A stretch of 33,120 bases of DNA from Blastococcus sp. (GTDB lineage: Bacteria; Actinomycetota; Actinomycetes; Mycobacteriales; Geodermatophilaceae), in assembly GCA_025465355.1 (NCBI GenBank), contig JAODNN010000038.1, forward strand, positions 1-33,120, given 5' to 3'. The notes under the pieces were generated by a model. It was not told the DNA's origin. It did not search any database and saw only the letters and a list, made by a program, of their open reading frames with translations. A program made the position numbers and the translations under genes. This document shows, in pieces, positions 1 through 10,802 of this stretch (the first letter of the stretch is position 1; each line of letters opens with the position of its first letter).

Positions 1-2
1 GC

Positions 3-2331
<2,329 letters not shown>

Positions 2332-2439
2332 CTCGCATGCTCCTCTGCGCGGGACCCGTGCGCCCCGAAAATGGCGCGCACGATTGCCTGCCGACCCTAA
2401 GTGGTCTCGACACGCCCGGTGCACGCGGGGGCGATCGGG

Positions 2440-2451
2440 CAGCATGAAGAC
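2440..2451 (+). promoter_or_regulatory. Putative -10 element for leaderless pdxH
   Basis: CAGCAT at 2440-2445 followed by exactly six bases and the GTG at 2452. A -10-like hexamer with A at position 2 and T at position 6, six bases before the start codon, recurs at several genes in this window and fits leaderless actinobacterial transcripts. No clear -35 element or ribosome binding site is visible. Confidence 0.4.
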
Positions 2452-3099
2452 GTGGCCGACCTCTCCAGCATGCGCACCGACTACACCGCCGGCCGGCTGA
2501 CCGAGGAGGAACTGGCCCCCACCTGGGTCGAGCAGTTCGACCGCTGGTTCTCCGACGCCGTCGCTGCCGGGTTGCCCGAGCCGAACGCCGTCGTCGTCGC
2601 CACCGCCGACGCCGACGGCGCACCCGATGCACGGACCGTGCTGATGAAGGGCTACGACGCGAGCGGCTTCGTCTTCGCGACCAGCTATGCCTCGGCCAAG
2701 GGCGCCCAGCTCGCGGTGAACCCACGGGCGGCGCTGGTCTTCCCCTGGCACCCGATGCAGCGTCAGGTGCGGGTGGCCGGACGTGTCGAACGGGTCGGGG
2801 ACACCGCCTCGGACGGGCTCTGGGACCCCCGCCCGCGTGGCGCCCAGCTGGCCGCGGCCGCATCGGTGCAGTCGACGGTCGTCGACTCGCGCCAAGAGCT
2901 CGTCGATCGGATGCGGCTGCTCGACGACCAGTCCGCGGAGGGGCCGCTGCCGCGGCCGGACATCTGGGGCGGCTATCGGGTGGTCCCCGAGCGGATCGAG
3001 TTCTGGCAGGGTGGCACCGACCGGCTGCACGACCGGCTGCGGTTCGTGCGCGACGACGCGGAGGGTGGCGGCTGGATCGTGCAGCGGCTGGCGCCGTGA
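2452..3099 (+). CDS. pdxH: Pyridoxamine 5'-phosphate oxidase
   Basis: A 215-residue FMN enzyme that oxidises pyridoxamine or pyridoxine 5'-phosphate to pyridoxal 5'-phosphate. It shows the family path: MRTDYTAGRLTEEEL at the N-terminus, EPNAVVVATADADGAPDARTVLMKGYDASGFVFATSY for the FMN-barrel, SAKGAQLAVNPRAALVFPWH, RPRGAQLAAAASVQS, and the C-terminal WGGYRVVPERIEFWQGGTDRLHDR signature. The frame opens at GTG 2401, but GTG 2452 has a leaderless-type -10 hexamer six bases ahead and gives a start comparable to known family members; ATG 2470 is a second option. Its stop overlaps the GTG of the MFS gene by four bases (GTGA), so the two are probably translationally coupled. Confidence 0.93.
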   Translation: MADLSSMRTDYTAGRLTEEELAPTWVEQFDRWFSDAVAAGLPEPNAVVVATADADGAPDARTVLMKGYDASGFVFATSYASAKGAQLAVNPRAALVFPWHPMQRQVRVAGRVERVGDTASDGLWDPRPRGAQLAAAASVQSTVVDSRQELVDRMRLLDDQSAEGPLPRPDIWGGYRVVPERIEFWQGGTDRLHDRLRFVRDDAEGGGWIVQRLAP

Positions 3100-4406
3100 G
3101 CGCCCCGGTGGACCCGGTGGAGGGCGGTGCCGCGGTCGAGGAGCCGGTTCCGGCGCCACCCCGGCGCGGATGGGCACTCGACACCACCCCACTGCGCAAT
3201 CCCTCGTACCGCCGGCTGTTCGGCGGTGTCGCGGCCACCATGCTCGGCCAGCAGATGACGCTGGTCGCGGTCCCGTTCCAGGTCTACGCGCTGACCCGCT
3301 CGTCGCTGCTGGTCGGTGTGACGTCGATCGTCGCGCTGGTGCCCTTGATCGTGTTCGGTCTGCTCGGTGGCGCGATCGCCGATGCGATGGACCGGCGGAA
3401 GCTGATGCTGATCACCTCGACCGGGGCGGCGGTGACCAGCACCCTGCTCGCTGTGCAGGCGCGGCTGCCCGGGGGTGGCAACCTGGTCGCGCTGTGGCTG
3501 CTGGCCGCCTGCGTCTCCGGGTTCGCGGCGGTCAACCAGCCGACCCGCAGCTCGGTGATCCCGGCGCTGGTCGGGCCGGCCGGCGTGCCCGCCGCCAACG
3601 CGCTGGCGATGACGGTGCGACAGGCGGGCGTCATCGTGGGCCCGCTGCTGGCCGGCGTGCTGATCGGCGTCGGCGACCTCTTCCTCGCCTACACCGTCGA
3701 CGCCGTCGGCTTCGTGATCGCAGCCCTGCTGCTGCGCGGCCTGCCGCCGCTTCCACCCGGGCACACGGTCGGTCCGCTGCGGCTCCGCTCCGCGGTGCGC
3801 GGCGTGGGGGAGGGCCTGGCCTTCCTACGCACCCGGCCGGTGCTGCTCATGACCTTCGTCGTCGACATCATCGCGATGACGTTCGCCTGGCCCCAGGCGG
3901 TCTTCCCGGAGCTCTCGCAGACCCGGTTCGCCGGATCCCCGAACGGCCTCGGCTGGTTGTTCGCGGGCGCCTCCCTCGGCGCCCTCGTCATGGGGCTGAC
4001 CTCGGGGTGGGTGACGCGGGTCGACCGGCAGGGCGCGGTCGTGCTCGGCGCCATCTCCGTGTGGGGTGTGGCGATCATCGGCTTCGGCCTGGCCCCGGCC
4101 CTCTGGCTCGCAGTCCTCTTCCTCGCGGTCGCCGGGGCGGCGGACATGGTCAGTGCGGTGCTGCGCACCTCGATGCTCCAGATCGCCGCGCCCGAGGGGA
4201 TGCGCGGGCGCATGCAGGGCGTCTTCATCGTCGTCGTCGCCGGTGGACCGCGGCTGGGGGACCTGCGGGCCGGGGCGCTCGCGAGCGCGGCCGGGGTCGG
4301 GTTCGCGATGGTCTCCGGCGGCGTGGTGGTCGTCGTCGCCATGGCCGTCGTCGCCGTGGCGGTGCCCTCGTTCTGGCTGTTCCGCGCCTCCCGCTCCGTC
4401 GCGTAG
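3096..4406 (+). CDS. MFS transporter (EntS/MFS_3-like exporter)
   Basis: A 436-residue major facilitator superfamily membrane protein with about twelve hydrophobic segments. The cytoplasmic N-terminus (about 25 residues) leads into LRNPSYRRLFGGVAATMLGQQ, typical of the enterobactin-exporter-like MFS_3 group. The A-type loop GGAIADAMDRRKLMLIT sits after TM2. The second half contains FLRTRPVLLMTFVVDIIAM and LRTSMLQIAAPEGMRGRMQGVF, also typical of this group. The start GTG overlaps the pdxH stop. The substrate cannot be told from sequence: small hydrophobic compounds, a siderophore or a drug are possible. The last helix is followed by only a few residues, and the gene ends cleanly at TAG. Confidence 0.85.
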   Translation: MSAPVDPVEGGAAVEEPVPAPPRRGWALDTTPLRNPSYRRLFGGVAATMLGQQMTLVAVPFQVYALTRSSLLVGVTSIVALVPLIVFGLLGGAIADAMDRRKLMLITSTGAAVTSTLLAVQARLPGGGNLVALWLLAACVSGFAAVNQPTRSSVIPALVGPAGVPAANALAMTVRQAGVIVGPLLAGVLIGVGDLFLAYTVDAVGFVIAALLLRGLPPLPPGHTVGPLRLRSAVRGVGEGLAFLRTRPVLLMTFVVDIIAMTFAWPQAVFPELSQTRFAGSPNGLGWLFAGASLGALVMGLTSGWVTRVDRQGAVVLGAISVWGVAIIGFGLAPALWLAVLFLAVAGAADMVSAVLRTSMLQIAAPEGMRGRMQGVFIVVVAGGPRLGDLRAGALASAAGVGFAMVSGGVVVVVAMAVVAVAVPSFWLFRASRSVA

Positions 4407-4417
4407 CGGATCCCCTC

Positions 4418-4537
4418 ACGAGAGGGCGGGCGACGACTTCCAAGTCGGCCAGGGCCGGCAGGCGCGCAGGTGCTCGGGCCCGGTGTCGGGTGGATCCGGC
4501 GCTTGCCCTTCACGGTGAACCGGAAGTGCTTGTGCAT
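4418..4537 (-). pseudogene. Remnant of a UdgX-type uracil-DNA glycosylase gene
   Basis: This lies in a 337-base gap (4407-4743) with no intact gene. On the minus strand one frame reads HKHFRFTVKGKRRIHPTPGP, which matches VKHFRF..GKRRIHATPGP of the intact UdgX at 5889-6557. It includes the KRRIH loop that defines UdgX. After TPGP the match jumps to a second frame, GPEHLRACRPW, with one base missing compared with the intact gene, and then to a third, LADLEVVARPLV. Nothing resembling the GEQPGDQED motif or the C-terminal HPSAILR motif is found nearby, so only the centre of the gene survives. The remainder of the gap shows no further recognisable feature. The codons here are typical of the local GC-rich style, unlike parts of the intact copy. 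Confidence 0.8.
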
Positions 4538-4743
4538 CCCGTCGACGCCGAAGGCGGAGCGTATGTCTCCGGGAGCGCTGCTCCGGCAGCCCGGTGACGC
4601 TGGCCGAGGCATCCCCGCGGGCTGGGTGAGATCCGCCAGGTTGGGTAGGTCCGCGGTGCTGCGGGGCGCGGGGCGCTGGGCGCGTCGATGGCGGCCTATC
4701 CGGGGGCCGGTGCCACGAACGAGCTCGCTGACCTCTGGAGTGG

Positions 4744-5817
4744 ATGGACATGCGGATTCTCGTCACCGGAGCCACCGGCTACCTGGGAGGAGCCGCCGCG
4801 GGGGCACTGCTGGCCCGCGGGCACGACGTCCTCGCCCTGGCCCGCTCCCCGCGCTCGGCGGACACGCTCCGCAGCCGTGGCCTGGATCCGGTCGAGGGCG
4901 ACTTCGGCGACCCCGCCAGTCTGCACGCCGCCATCGCCCGCAGCCGCCCGGACGCGGTCGTCAGCACCGCGAGCCTCGGCGCCTCCCGAGGCGACACCGC
5001 CGTCACCTTCGCACGCGACCGCGACGCGGTCCGCGCCATGCAGCAGGCCCTGGCCAGCACCGGCTCGGCGCTCGTCTTCACCAGCGGCTCGGCCGTCTTC
5101 GGCATCTTCAACGGCGGCCGCGCCACCCAGACGGTCTTCGACGAAGACTCCCCGGTGCCCCTGCCCACGGCCACCTTCGCGCCATCCGACGCCGGCGTTC
5201 CTGCGATGCTCGTCGCCGGCTTCGGTGAAGCGATGGCAGCACGGGTGGACACGGAGCGGACCGTGCTCGGCGACACCCGGGTACGCGGCGTCGTCGTGCG
5301 ACCCGGACTCGTCTACGGCCGAGGGGGCAGCCTGGACATCCCCGCTCTCATCACGCGCGCCCGAGTCCGCGGACACGCCGGGCACTGGGGCCCCGGCACC
5401 ACCACTCAGAGTTACATCCACATCGACGACCTCGCCGAGCTCTACTGCCTCGCCGTCGAGCACGCACCCCCAGGCGCGACCCTGCACGCGACGATCGACG
5501 ACGTCACCCAACGGGAACTCGCGCGAGCCGTCAGTCGGATGATCGGCGCCGGCGACCACGCCGACGCCCTGACACTCGCCGACATGCTGGACATGAACAC
5601 CGCAACACGCGTCGGCCTCTCCCTCGCAGGAGGACTCCCCGCGCCCCTGCGCCGCACCATCGCCAGCCGCCTGGCACCACCGCCGGGCATCGGATCGGGC
5701 ATCAGCCTGGTCCTCAACAAGCGGCTGTCCTCCGCTAAGACCCGTCAGCTGATCGGCTGGACACCGACCCGGCGCGACATCCTCGACGACGTCGAGCACG
5801 GCTCCTACGCAGCCTGA
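4744..5817 (+). CDS. Atypical SDR-family NAD(P)-dependent epimerase/dehydratase
   Basis: A 357-residue extended short-chain dehydrogenase/reductase-like protein. The N-terminal ILVTGATGYLGG dinucleotide-binding motif is followed by GDFGDPASL, VVSTAS and VFTSGSAVFG, then VRGVVVRPGLVYGRGG and SYIHIDDLAELYCLAVE, all in the usual order for NAD-dependent epimerases. The catalytic YxxxK motif is missing: the corresponding stretch reads AGFGEAMAA, which puts it with atypical SDRs. The substrate is unknown. GGAG sits five bases before ATG 4744; ATG 4750 is an alternative start. The codon third positions are strongly C-biased and include many CTC, GCA and CGA codons, unlike the G-leaning neighbours, and the gene sits between the udgX remnant and intact udgX, suggesting possible transfer. 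Confidence 0.8.
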   Translation: MDMRILVTGATGYLGGAAAGALLARGHDVLALARSPRSADTLRSRGLDPVEGDFGDPASLHAAIARSRPDAVVSTASLGASRGDTAVTFARDRDAVRAMQQALASTGSALVFTSGSAVFGIFNGGRATQTVFDEDSPVPLPTATFAPSDAGVPAMLVAGFGEAMAARVDTERTVLGDTRVRGVVVRPGLVYGRGGSLDIPALITRARVRGHAGHWGPGTTTQSYIHIDDLAELYCLAVEHAPPGATLHATIDDVTQRELARAVSRMIGAGDHADALTLADMLDMNTATRVGLSLAGGLPAPLRRTIASRLAPPPGIGSGISLVLNKRLSSAKTRQLIGWTPTRRDILDDVEHGSYAA

Positions 5818-5888
5818 GCCGGCCCGTACCTGCAGCGCGGTCGCAGCAGTGCTGCGCGAGACGTCGAGCGGGAGTTCGATCAACCCCC

Positions 5889-6557
5889 ATGAGCACCGAG
5901 GAGCATCCGGCCCACGTGCCGGTCGGAGTAGGCCTGGCGGGTCTGCGAGAGGCGGCGGCCAACTGCCGCGCCTGTGAGTTGTGGGAGCCGGCGACGCAGA
6001 CGGTGTTCGGGGAGGGGCCGGAGACCGCGCGGATCGTCTTCGTGGGCGAGCAGCCGGGCGACCAGGAGGACCGCAAGGGCGAGCCCTTCGTGGGGCCGGC
6101 CGGTCGTCTGCTCGACAGAGCGCTCGCCGACGCCGGGGTCGACCGGCGCCAGGCGTACGTGACGAACGCTGTGAAACATTTCAGGTTCAAGGCGGTCGGC
6201 AAGCGTCGGATCCACGCAACCCCTGGTCCCGAGCACATGCGGGCATGCCGCCCGTGGCTGGAGGCGGAGTTCGCCGTCCTGCAGCCCGAGGTTGTCGTCT
6301 GCCTGGGGGCGACGGCGGCGAAGGCGCTGATCTCGCCGTCCTTTCGGATCACCCGGGACCGCGGGCAGTTGATCCCCTGGACCCCTCCCGGGGCACCGCA
6401 GCCGACCGAGGACGACGACGAGGACGCCCCGCACCAGACCTGGATGCTGGCCACCACGCACCCTTCGGCGATCCTTCGGACGCCGGATGAAGCCCGCGCC
6501 GCCGCCTACGGCGCGTTGGTGGCGGATCTGACGGTGGTCGCGCACGCCCTCGCCTGA
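5889..6557 (+). CDS. udgX: UdgX, covalently trapping uracil-DNA glycosylase
   Basis: A 222-residue member of the uracil-DNA glycosylase superfamily, UdgX type. Family members excise uracil from DNA and stay covalently attached to the abasic site through a histidine. Visible here are the iron-sulphur cysteines C26 and C29 (NCRAC), C120 (RACRPW) and C138 (VVVCLG); motif 1 GEQPGDQED at 53-61; the KRRIH loop at 105-109 with the nucleophilic H109, the number also used for the Mycobacterium smegmatis enzyme; and the C-terminal HPSAILR motif. An acidic insert with DDDEDAP precedes that motif. The ATG has GGGAG upstream at about 5870. Codons around the KHFRF segment are AT-rich for this genome. Confidence 0.93.
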   Translation: MSTEEHPAHVPVGVGLAGLREAAANCRACELWEPATQTVFGEGPETARIVFVGEQPGDQEDRKGEPFVGPAGRLLDRALADAGVDRRQAYVTNAVKHFRFKAVGKRRIHATPGPEHMRACRPWLEAEFAVLQPEVVVCLGATAAKALISPSFRITRDRGQLIPWTPPGAPQPTEDDDEDAPHQTWMLATTHPSAILRTPDEARAAAYGALVADLTVVAHALA

Positions 6558-6674
6558 GCCGGAGAGCTTCCCGGCGTGGCCTCGACCCGATCCTCCTCAC
6601 CGTGCGGAAGGTCCCAGCGTGAGCGGAACCGGCCGATACCGTACGGACGGGTAACGGAACCTCGGGAGGGCGAC

Positions 6675-7592
6675 GTGCTGGAGTTCGACGGGCTCCACAA
6701 GAGCTTCGGTGACAACCACGTGCTCGACGGCGTGGGCTTCACCGTCGCGCCCGGCACGATGTTCGGCTTCTGCGGATCCAACGGAGCCGGCAAGACCACG
6801 ACCATGCGCATCGCGATGGGTCTGGTCCGGCCGGACGCCGGCGCCGTCCGGTGGCAGGGCCACCACCTCGACCAGGAGATCCGCCGCCGCATCGGCTACA
6901 TGCCGGAGGAGCGGGGTCTCTATCCCAAGATGAAGGTCGGCGAGCAGGTGACCTACTTCGCCCGGCTGCACGGACTGGACGCCGCGGCCGCCGCGCGGGC
7001 CTCGGAGGAGTGGGTGTCCCGGCTCGGGCTGGGCGAGCGCCGCGGTGACCCGGTGGAGAAGCTGTCGCTGGGCAACCAGCAGCGGGTGCAGTTGGCCGCC
7101 GCGCTGGTCAGCCGCCCCGAGGTGCTGATCCTCGACGAACCGTTCTCCGGGCTGGACCCGGTCGGGGTCGACTCCCTCGCCGAGGGGCTGCTGGACCAGG
7201 TCCGGCAGGGCGTCCCGGTCGTCTTCTCCAGCCACCAACTGGACCTGGTCGAGCGGTTGTGCGACTCGGTCGGCATCCTCGCCGGCGGTTCCATGGTGGC
7301 GACCGGCACGGTCGAGGAGCTGCGCCGCCGGGAGGCCGGGCGGTTGCTCAGGGTCGTCGTCCCGGATGCTGCTCACGGATGGGCGGCCGGCCTTCCCGGC
7401 GTCCGCGTGGTGTCCGAGCAGGCCGGTGACACCCTGCTGGAGCTGGCCCCCGGCACCGACGACCAGTCGGTGCTCGCCGCCGCCCTGCGGACCGGCCGGG
7501 TGCGGCACTTCGCCTGGCGGGAACCCACGCTGGTCGAGCTGTTCCGCGAGGTCGTCGCCGCTCCCGGTGCGCCCGAGGCGGTGGCCTCGTGA
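6675..7592 (+). CDS. ABC transporter ATP-binding protein (NatA-like)
   Basis: A 305-residue ATPase of a drug- or sodium-export-type ABC transporter acting at the inner face of the membrane. Walker A is GSNGAGKTTT, the Q-loop region reads GYMPEERGLYPKM, the signature is LSLGNQQR (a variant of LSGGQ), Walker B is VLILDEPFSGLD and the switch His is in SSHQLDLVERL. The PEERGLYP stretch and the C-terminal regulatory extension are typical of NatA/DUF4162-type ATPases. The start is GTG 6675, because GGGAGGG lies four bases upstream and the conserved LEFDGLHKSFGD begins there; the longer open frame from 6576 is non-conserved. It overlaps the permease gene by four bases. Confidence 0.9.
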   Translation: MLEFDGLHKSFGDNHVLDGVGFTVAPGTMFGFCGSNGAGKTTTMRIAMGLVRPDAGAVRWQGHHLDQEIRRRIGYMPEERGLYPKMKVGEQVTYFARLHGLDAAAAARASEEWVSRLGLGERRGDPVEKLSLGNQQRVQLAAALVSRPEVLILDEPFSGLDPVGVDSLAEGLLDQVRQGVPVVFSSHQLDLVERLCDSVGILAGGSMVATGTVEELRRREAGRLLRVVVPDAAHGWAAGLPGVRVVSEQAGDTLLELAPGTDDQSVLAAALRTGRVRHFAWREPTLVELFREVVAAPGAPEAVAS

Positions 7593-8779
7593 CCGCGCCG
7601 GGGACGCCGGGCAGCGCCGCACTCGTCCGGCTCGTCGCGGGCCGCGAGGTGTCCACCCGGATCCGGGACAAGACCTTCCTCATCAGCTCGGCGGTGATCC
7701 TGCTGCTGGTCCTGGGCGCCGTGGCCTTCCAGGTGGTGATCGCCTCCGGGGCCGGCAAGGTCACCGTCGGTGTCGTCGGCGACCGGTCCGCGCTCCAGCC
7801 GGCCCTCCAGGCCGAGGGCAAGGCGGTCGGCGCCGACGTCACGGTCGTCGGGCTGGCCGGCGAGGCAGCCGCCCGCACGGCACTGGCTGCCGGGGACGTC
7901 GACGGGGCGCTGGTCGTGGGTTCCGGCGGGGCCCCGCGGCTGCTGGTGGAGCGGAAGGCCGACCCCCAGCTCACCGCGACCGTGCAGGGGGCGGTCGGTC
8001 AGCTGGCGATCGGGCGGCAGCTGGCCCAGGCGGGGATCGACCCGTTGGACGTGCCGCAGGTCGGCGTCACCGTGGTGAATCCGGGGACCGACCCCACCGG
8101 CGAGCGGACGGGCATCGCGATCGTCGGCATCATCGTCCTCTACACCCTGCTGATCCTGATGGGCCAGTTCGTCGCCCAGGGCGTCGTCGAGGAGAAGTCG
8201 ACCCGGGTGGTCGAGCTGCTCTTGTCGACCATGCGGCCCTGGCAGCTACTGGCCGGGAAGATCATCGGGCTCGGGCTGCTCGGCCTCGCGCAGATCGTCG
8301 CCATCTCGGTGGTGGGGATCAGCGGTGCGCTCCTCTTCGACGTCGTGAGCCTCCCGGGCCAGCTGATCGGGACGGTGCTGACGGTGGTCGCCTGGTTCGT
8401 CCTCGGCTACGCCTTCTACGCCGCCGTCTTCGCCGCTGCGGCCTCGCTGGTCAGCCGGCAGGAGGACCTCGCCAGCGTGATCACGCCGATGACGGTCCTG
8501 CTGGTCATCGGCTTCTTCATCGCCCTCCAGTCGGCCGGCGACCCGTCCGGCTCGCTGGCCACGGTCACGTCCTACATCCCCGGCCTGTCCCCGCTGGTCA
8601 TGCCGGTCCGCATGGCGGCCGGGGCCGCGGCCTGGTGGGAGGTCGTGCTCGCCGTCGTCCTGATGCTGGTCGCGATCGCGCTCGTGGTGCGGCTCGGCGG
8701 CCGCATCTACGCGGGGGCGCTGCTGCGTACCAGCGGCAAGACGAAGATCCGGGAGGCGTTGCGGGCCGAGCGCCTCTGA
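7589..8779 (+). CDS. ABC-2 family permease (NatB-like)
   Basis: A 396-residue membrane subunit that partners the preceding ATPase. It begins with GREVSTRIRDKTFLISSAVILLLV (TM1), then a large extracytoplasmic domain of about 150 residues. This is followed by a cluster of five or six hydrophobic segments, with QGVVEEKSTRVVELLLSTMRPWQLLAGKIIG in the first cytoplasmic loop, the classic ABC-2/NatB signature. GTG 7589 overlaps the stop of the ATPase gene (GTGA), so the two are translationally coupled. Probable role: export of a drug, lipid or sodium; the exact substrate is not readable from sequence. Confidence 0.88.
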   Translation: MTAPGTPGSAALVRLVAGREVSTRIRDKTFLISSAVILLLVLGAVAFQVVIASGAGKVTVGVVGDRSALQPALQAEGKAVGADVTVVGLAGEAAARTALAAGDVDGALVVGSGGAPRLLVERKADPQLTATVQGAVGQLAIGRQLAQAGIDPLDVPQVGVTVVNPGTDPTGERTGIAIVGIIVLYTLLILMGQFVAQGVVEEKSTRVVELLLSTMRPWQLLAGKIIGLGLLGLAQIVAISVVGISGALLFDVVSLPGQLIGTVLTVVAWFVLGYAFYAAVFAAAASLVSRQEDLASVITPMTVLLVIGFFIALQSAGDPSGSLATVTSYIPGLSPLVMPVRMAAGAAAWWEVVLAVVLMLVAIALVVRLGGRIYAGALLRTSGKTKIREALRAERL

Positions 8780-8806
8780 CGGCGGTTCACGGCTCGGCGG
8801 ACCGGG

Positions 8807-8818
8807 TAGCCGGGCCGC
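8807..8818 (+). promoter_or_regulatory. Weak leaderless-type -10 before the LLM oxidoreductase gene
   Basis: TAGCCG at 8807-8812, six bases before ATG 8819. It matches TANNNT except for the last base. No Shine-Dalgarno sequence is visible, so initiation without a leader is plausible but weakly supported. Confidence 0.25.
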
Positions 8819-9799
8819 ATGGCGATGCAGCTGGGTTACACGATGATGACGGAGCAGGCCGGGCCGAAGGATCTCGTCGGCCACGTGGCGGCCGCCGAGG
8901 CCGCGGGATTCGACTTCGCCGTCAGCAGCGACCACTACTTCCCGTGGCTGGACGAGATGGGCCACTCGCCCAACGCATGGGTCACGCTCGGGGCCGCGGC
9001 GCAGGCCACCAGCCGCATCCCGCTCATGACGTACGTGACCTGCCCGACGTTCCGGTACCACCCGACCGTGGTCGCCCAGCAGGCCGCGACGCTGCAACTG
9101 CTCTCCGACGGCCGGTTCACGCTCGGCCTGGGGGCGGGGGAGAACCTCAACGAGCACATCGTCGGCGGCGGGTGGCCCGGTGCCGACGTCCGCCAGGAGA
9201 TGCTGGTGGAGGCGGTGCGGATCATCAGCGACCTCTTCGACGGCGGGTACACGAACTTCCGGGGTGAGCACTTCGACGTCGAGTCCGCGAAGCTCTGGGA
9301 CCTCCCGGACAAGCGGGTGCCGATCGGGATCGCCGTCTCCGGCAAGCAGTCCTCCGAGATCGCCGGAGAGCACGCCGACGTGATGATCGCCGTCGAGCCG
9401 AAGGCCGAGCTCGGGGAGTACTTCGACGCGGCCGGCGGTGCCGGCAAGCCGCGGATCGGACAGATGCCGATCAGCTTCGGCACCGACCGGGACGCCGCGG
9501 TCACCCGGGCGCACTCGCTCTTCCGCTGGTTCGGCTTCGGCTGGAAGGTCAACGCCGAGCTGCCCGGGCCCATCGCCTTCGACTCGGCCGGCCAGTTCGT
9601 GCGGAAGGAGGACGTCGCCTCCTCCATCCCGTGCGGGGACGACGTCGACGCCGTCATCGCGGCCGCGAAGGCGTACGCCGACGCGGGCTTCACCCACCTC
9701 GCGCTGGTCCAGATCGGCGGTGATCAGCAGGCGCCGTTCATCGACTGGACCGAGACGTCCCTGATGCCGGCCTGGCGGGACGCGTTCGGCGGCAGCTGA
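8819..9799 (+). CDS. LLM-class F420-dependent oxidoreductase (FGD-related)
   Basis: A 326-residue luciferase-like TIM-barrel protein that probably uses deazaflavin F420. It opens with LGYTMMTEQAGPKDLVGHVAAAEAAGFD, then VSSDHYFPW, TYVTCPTFRYHPTVVAQQAATL, FTLGLGAGENLNEH, and later VPIGIAVSGKQSSEIAGEHADV. The order and wording resemble F420-dependent glucose-6-phosphate dehydrogenase, but the C-terminal half differs from true Fgd, so I place it in the Fgd-related TIGR03557-like group rather than calling it fgd. The substrate is unknown. Two ATGs lie six bases apart (8819 and 8825); the first is used here. It follows the ABC permease by 39 bases but may have its own promoter. Confidence 0.85.
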   Translation: MAMQLGYTMMTEQAGPKDLVGHVAAAEAAGFDFAVSSDHYFPWLDEMGHSPNAWVTLGAAAQATSRIPLMTYVTCPTFRYHPTVVAQQAATLQLLSDGRFTLGLGAGENLNEHIVGGGWPGADVRQEMLVEAVRIISDLFDGGYTNFRGEHFDVESAKLWDLPDKRVPIGIAVSGKQSSEIAGEHADVMIAVEPKAELGEYFDAAGGAGKPRIGQMPISFGTDRDAAVTRAHSLFRWFGFGWKVNAELPGPIAFDSAGQFVRKEDVASSIPCGDDVDAVIAAAKAYADAGFTHLALVQIGGDQQAPFIDWTETSLMPAWRDAFGGS

Positions 9800-9862
9800 A
9801 CCGGCCGCACACCTTGGGGTGAGGTCACCCGGACGAGAGACGCGCGGGCGCCGTCCGCCAAC

Positions 9863-9874
9863 GATCATCGGCGC
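9863..9874 (+). promoter_or_regulatory. Putative -10 element for leaderless TPR gene
   Basis: GATCAT at 9863-9868 lies six bases before ATG 9875 and there is no ribosome binding site. The geometry is the same as at ppc, nei and the sirtuin gene. Confidence 0.4.
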
Positions 9875-10735
9875 ATGCGGAAGGACCTCGAGGTGCGCCT
9901 ACGGCGCCTGCGGACCTCGGTGGACGTCGATGAGCTTCTCGACCTCGGCTGCGATCTGGCCGACGCCGGGCGGCAGAGCGACGCCGAGTGGTGCTTCCGC
10001 CGTGCCGCCGATCTCGGTGAGCCCGTGGCGTTCTTCAACCTCGGCAACGCCCTCGCCGCCCAGGACCGGCTCGAGGAGGCGGTGGTCGCCTACGAGCAGG
10101 CACTCGCCGGCGGCGAGCCCGACGCCTGGCGGAATCTGGGCCGCGTGCTGGAGAGCCTCGGCGACCTCGCGGGTGCCATGCGGGCCTATCAGGGGGCGGC
10201 CGTGGCCGGCGATCTGCAGGGCGGGCTCCAGCTGGCCTTCCTGCTGCAGGAGCAGGGCGAGGCCGAGCCGGCGCTGGAAGTAGCCGAGATGCTGGCGGCC
10301 GCCGGTGACCAGGAGGCCGCGGCCGTGGTGGCCTGCTGGCGTTGGTGTGCCACCCGCGACCGGGCCCTCGAGCCGGCGCTCCGGGCCGGTGCCGACCACT
10401 TCCCCTCTGCCCGCGGGGACCTCGCGCAGCTGCTGCGGGACAGCGGCCGCCCGGTCGAGGCCCGGTTCGTGCTCGAGCGGGGGGCGAAGCGCGGCGACGC
10501 GGAGGTGTGGTTGCCCCTGGGCAACCTCTACAACGAGGAGATGGGCGACGTCGAGGCGGCCGAGGAGGCCTTCCGGAGCGGGATCTCCGCGGGCGACTTC
10601 TACTGCCACCACAACCTGGGCGTGCTGCTGGCCGATCGCGGGGACGTCGAAGGCGCGGTCGAGCAGTTCATGTTCGGTGCCGCCGCCGGTGACCCGATGG
10701 CCGCCTCCGCGCTGCGCGAGTTCGACCGCGGCTGA
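9875..10735 (+). CDS. Tetratricopeptide/Sel1-like repeat protein
   Basis: A 286-residue soluble protein made almost wholly of helical repeats. Repeats are visible from about residue 30: [24 protein letters not shown], then [48 protein letters not shown], and near the end [24 protein letters not shown] and [23 protein letters not shown]. There is no signal peptide or membrane segment. TPR proteins serve as interaction scaffolds; no enzymatic domain is present, and the partner is unknown. A strong hairpin directly after the stop codon suggests a single-gene transcript. Confidence 0.75.
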   Translation: MRKDLEVRLRRLRTSVDVDELLDLGCDLADAGRQSDAEWCFRRAADLGEPVAFFNLGNALAAQDRLEEAVVAYEQALAGGEPDAWRNLGRVLESLGDLAGAMRAYQGAAVAGDLQGGLQLAFLLQEQGEAEPALEVAEMLAAAGDQEAAAVVACWRWCATRDRALEPALRAGADHFPSARGDLAQLLRDSGRPVEARFVLERGAKRGDAEVWLPLGNLYNEEMGDVEAAEEAFRSGISAGDFYCHHNLGVLLADRGDVEGAVEQFMFGAAAGDPMAASALREFDRG

Positions 10736-10762
10736 GCGGCCCCGCCAGGGCGCCGGGGCCGC
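10736..10762 (+). terminator. Strong GC hairpin after the TPR gene
   Basis: Perfect 9-base-pair stem GCGGCCCCG/CGGGGCCGC with a short loop, starting right after the TGA of the TPR gene. It lacks a U-tract, as is common for actinobacterial terminators. It separates the TPR gene from ppc. Confidence 0.55.
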
Positions 10763-10790
10763 ACGACATGACCTCGTCACACAAGACCCG

Positions 10791-10802
10791 GATACTCGGG
10801 CC
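10791..10802 (+). promoter_or_regulatory. Putative -10 element for leaderless ppc
   Basis: GATACT at 10791-10796 followed by six bases and GTG 10803. There is no ribosome binding site before the GTG. It differs from TATACT only at the first base. Confidence 0.45.

Noticed and set aside
10305-10802. Open frame running for 166 codons before the ppc start, as one very long ORF
   Set aside because: It overlaps the TPR gene in another frame, is Arg/Pro/Ser-rich low-complexity sequence, and a leaderless promoter fixes the start at 10803.
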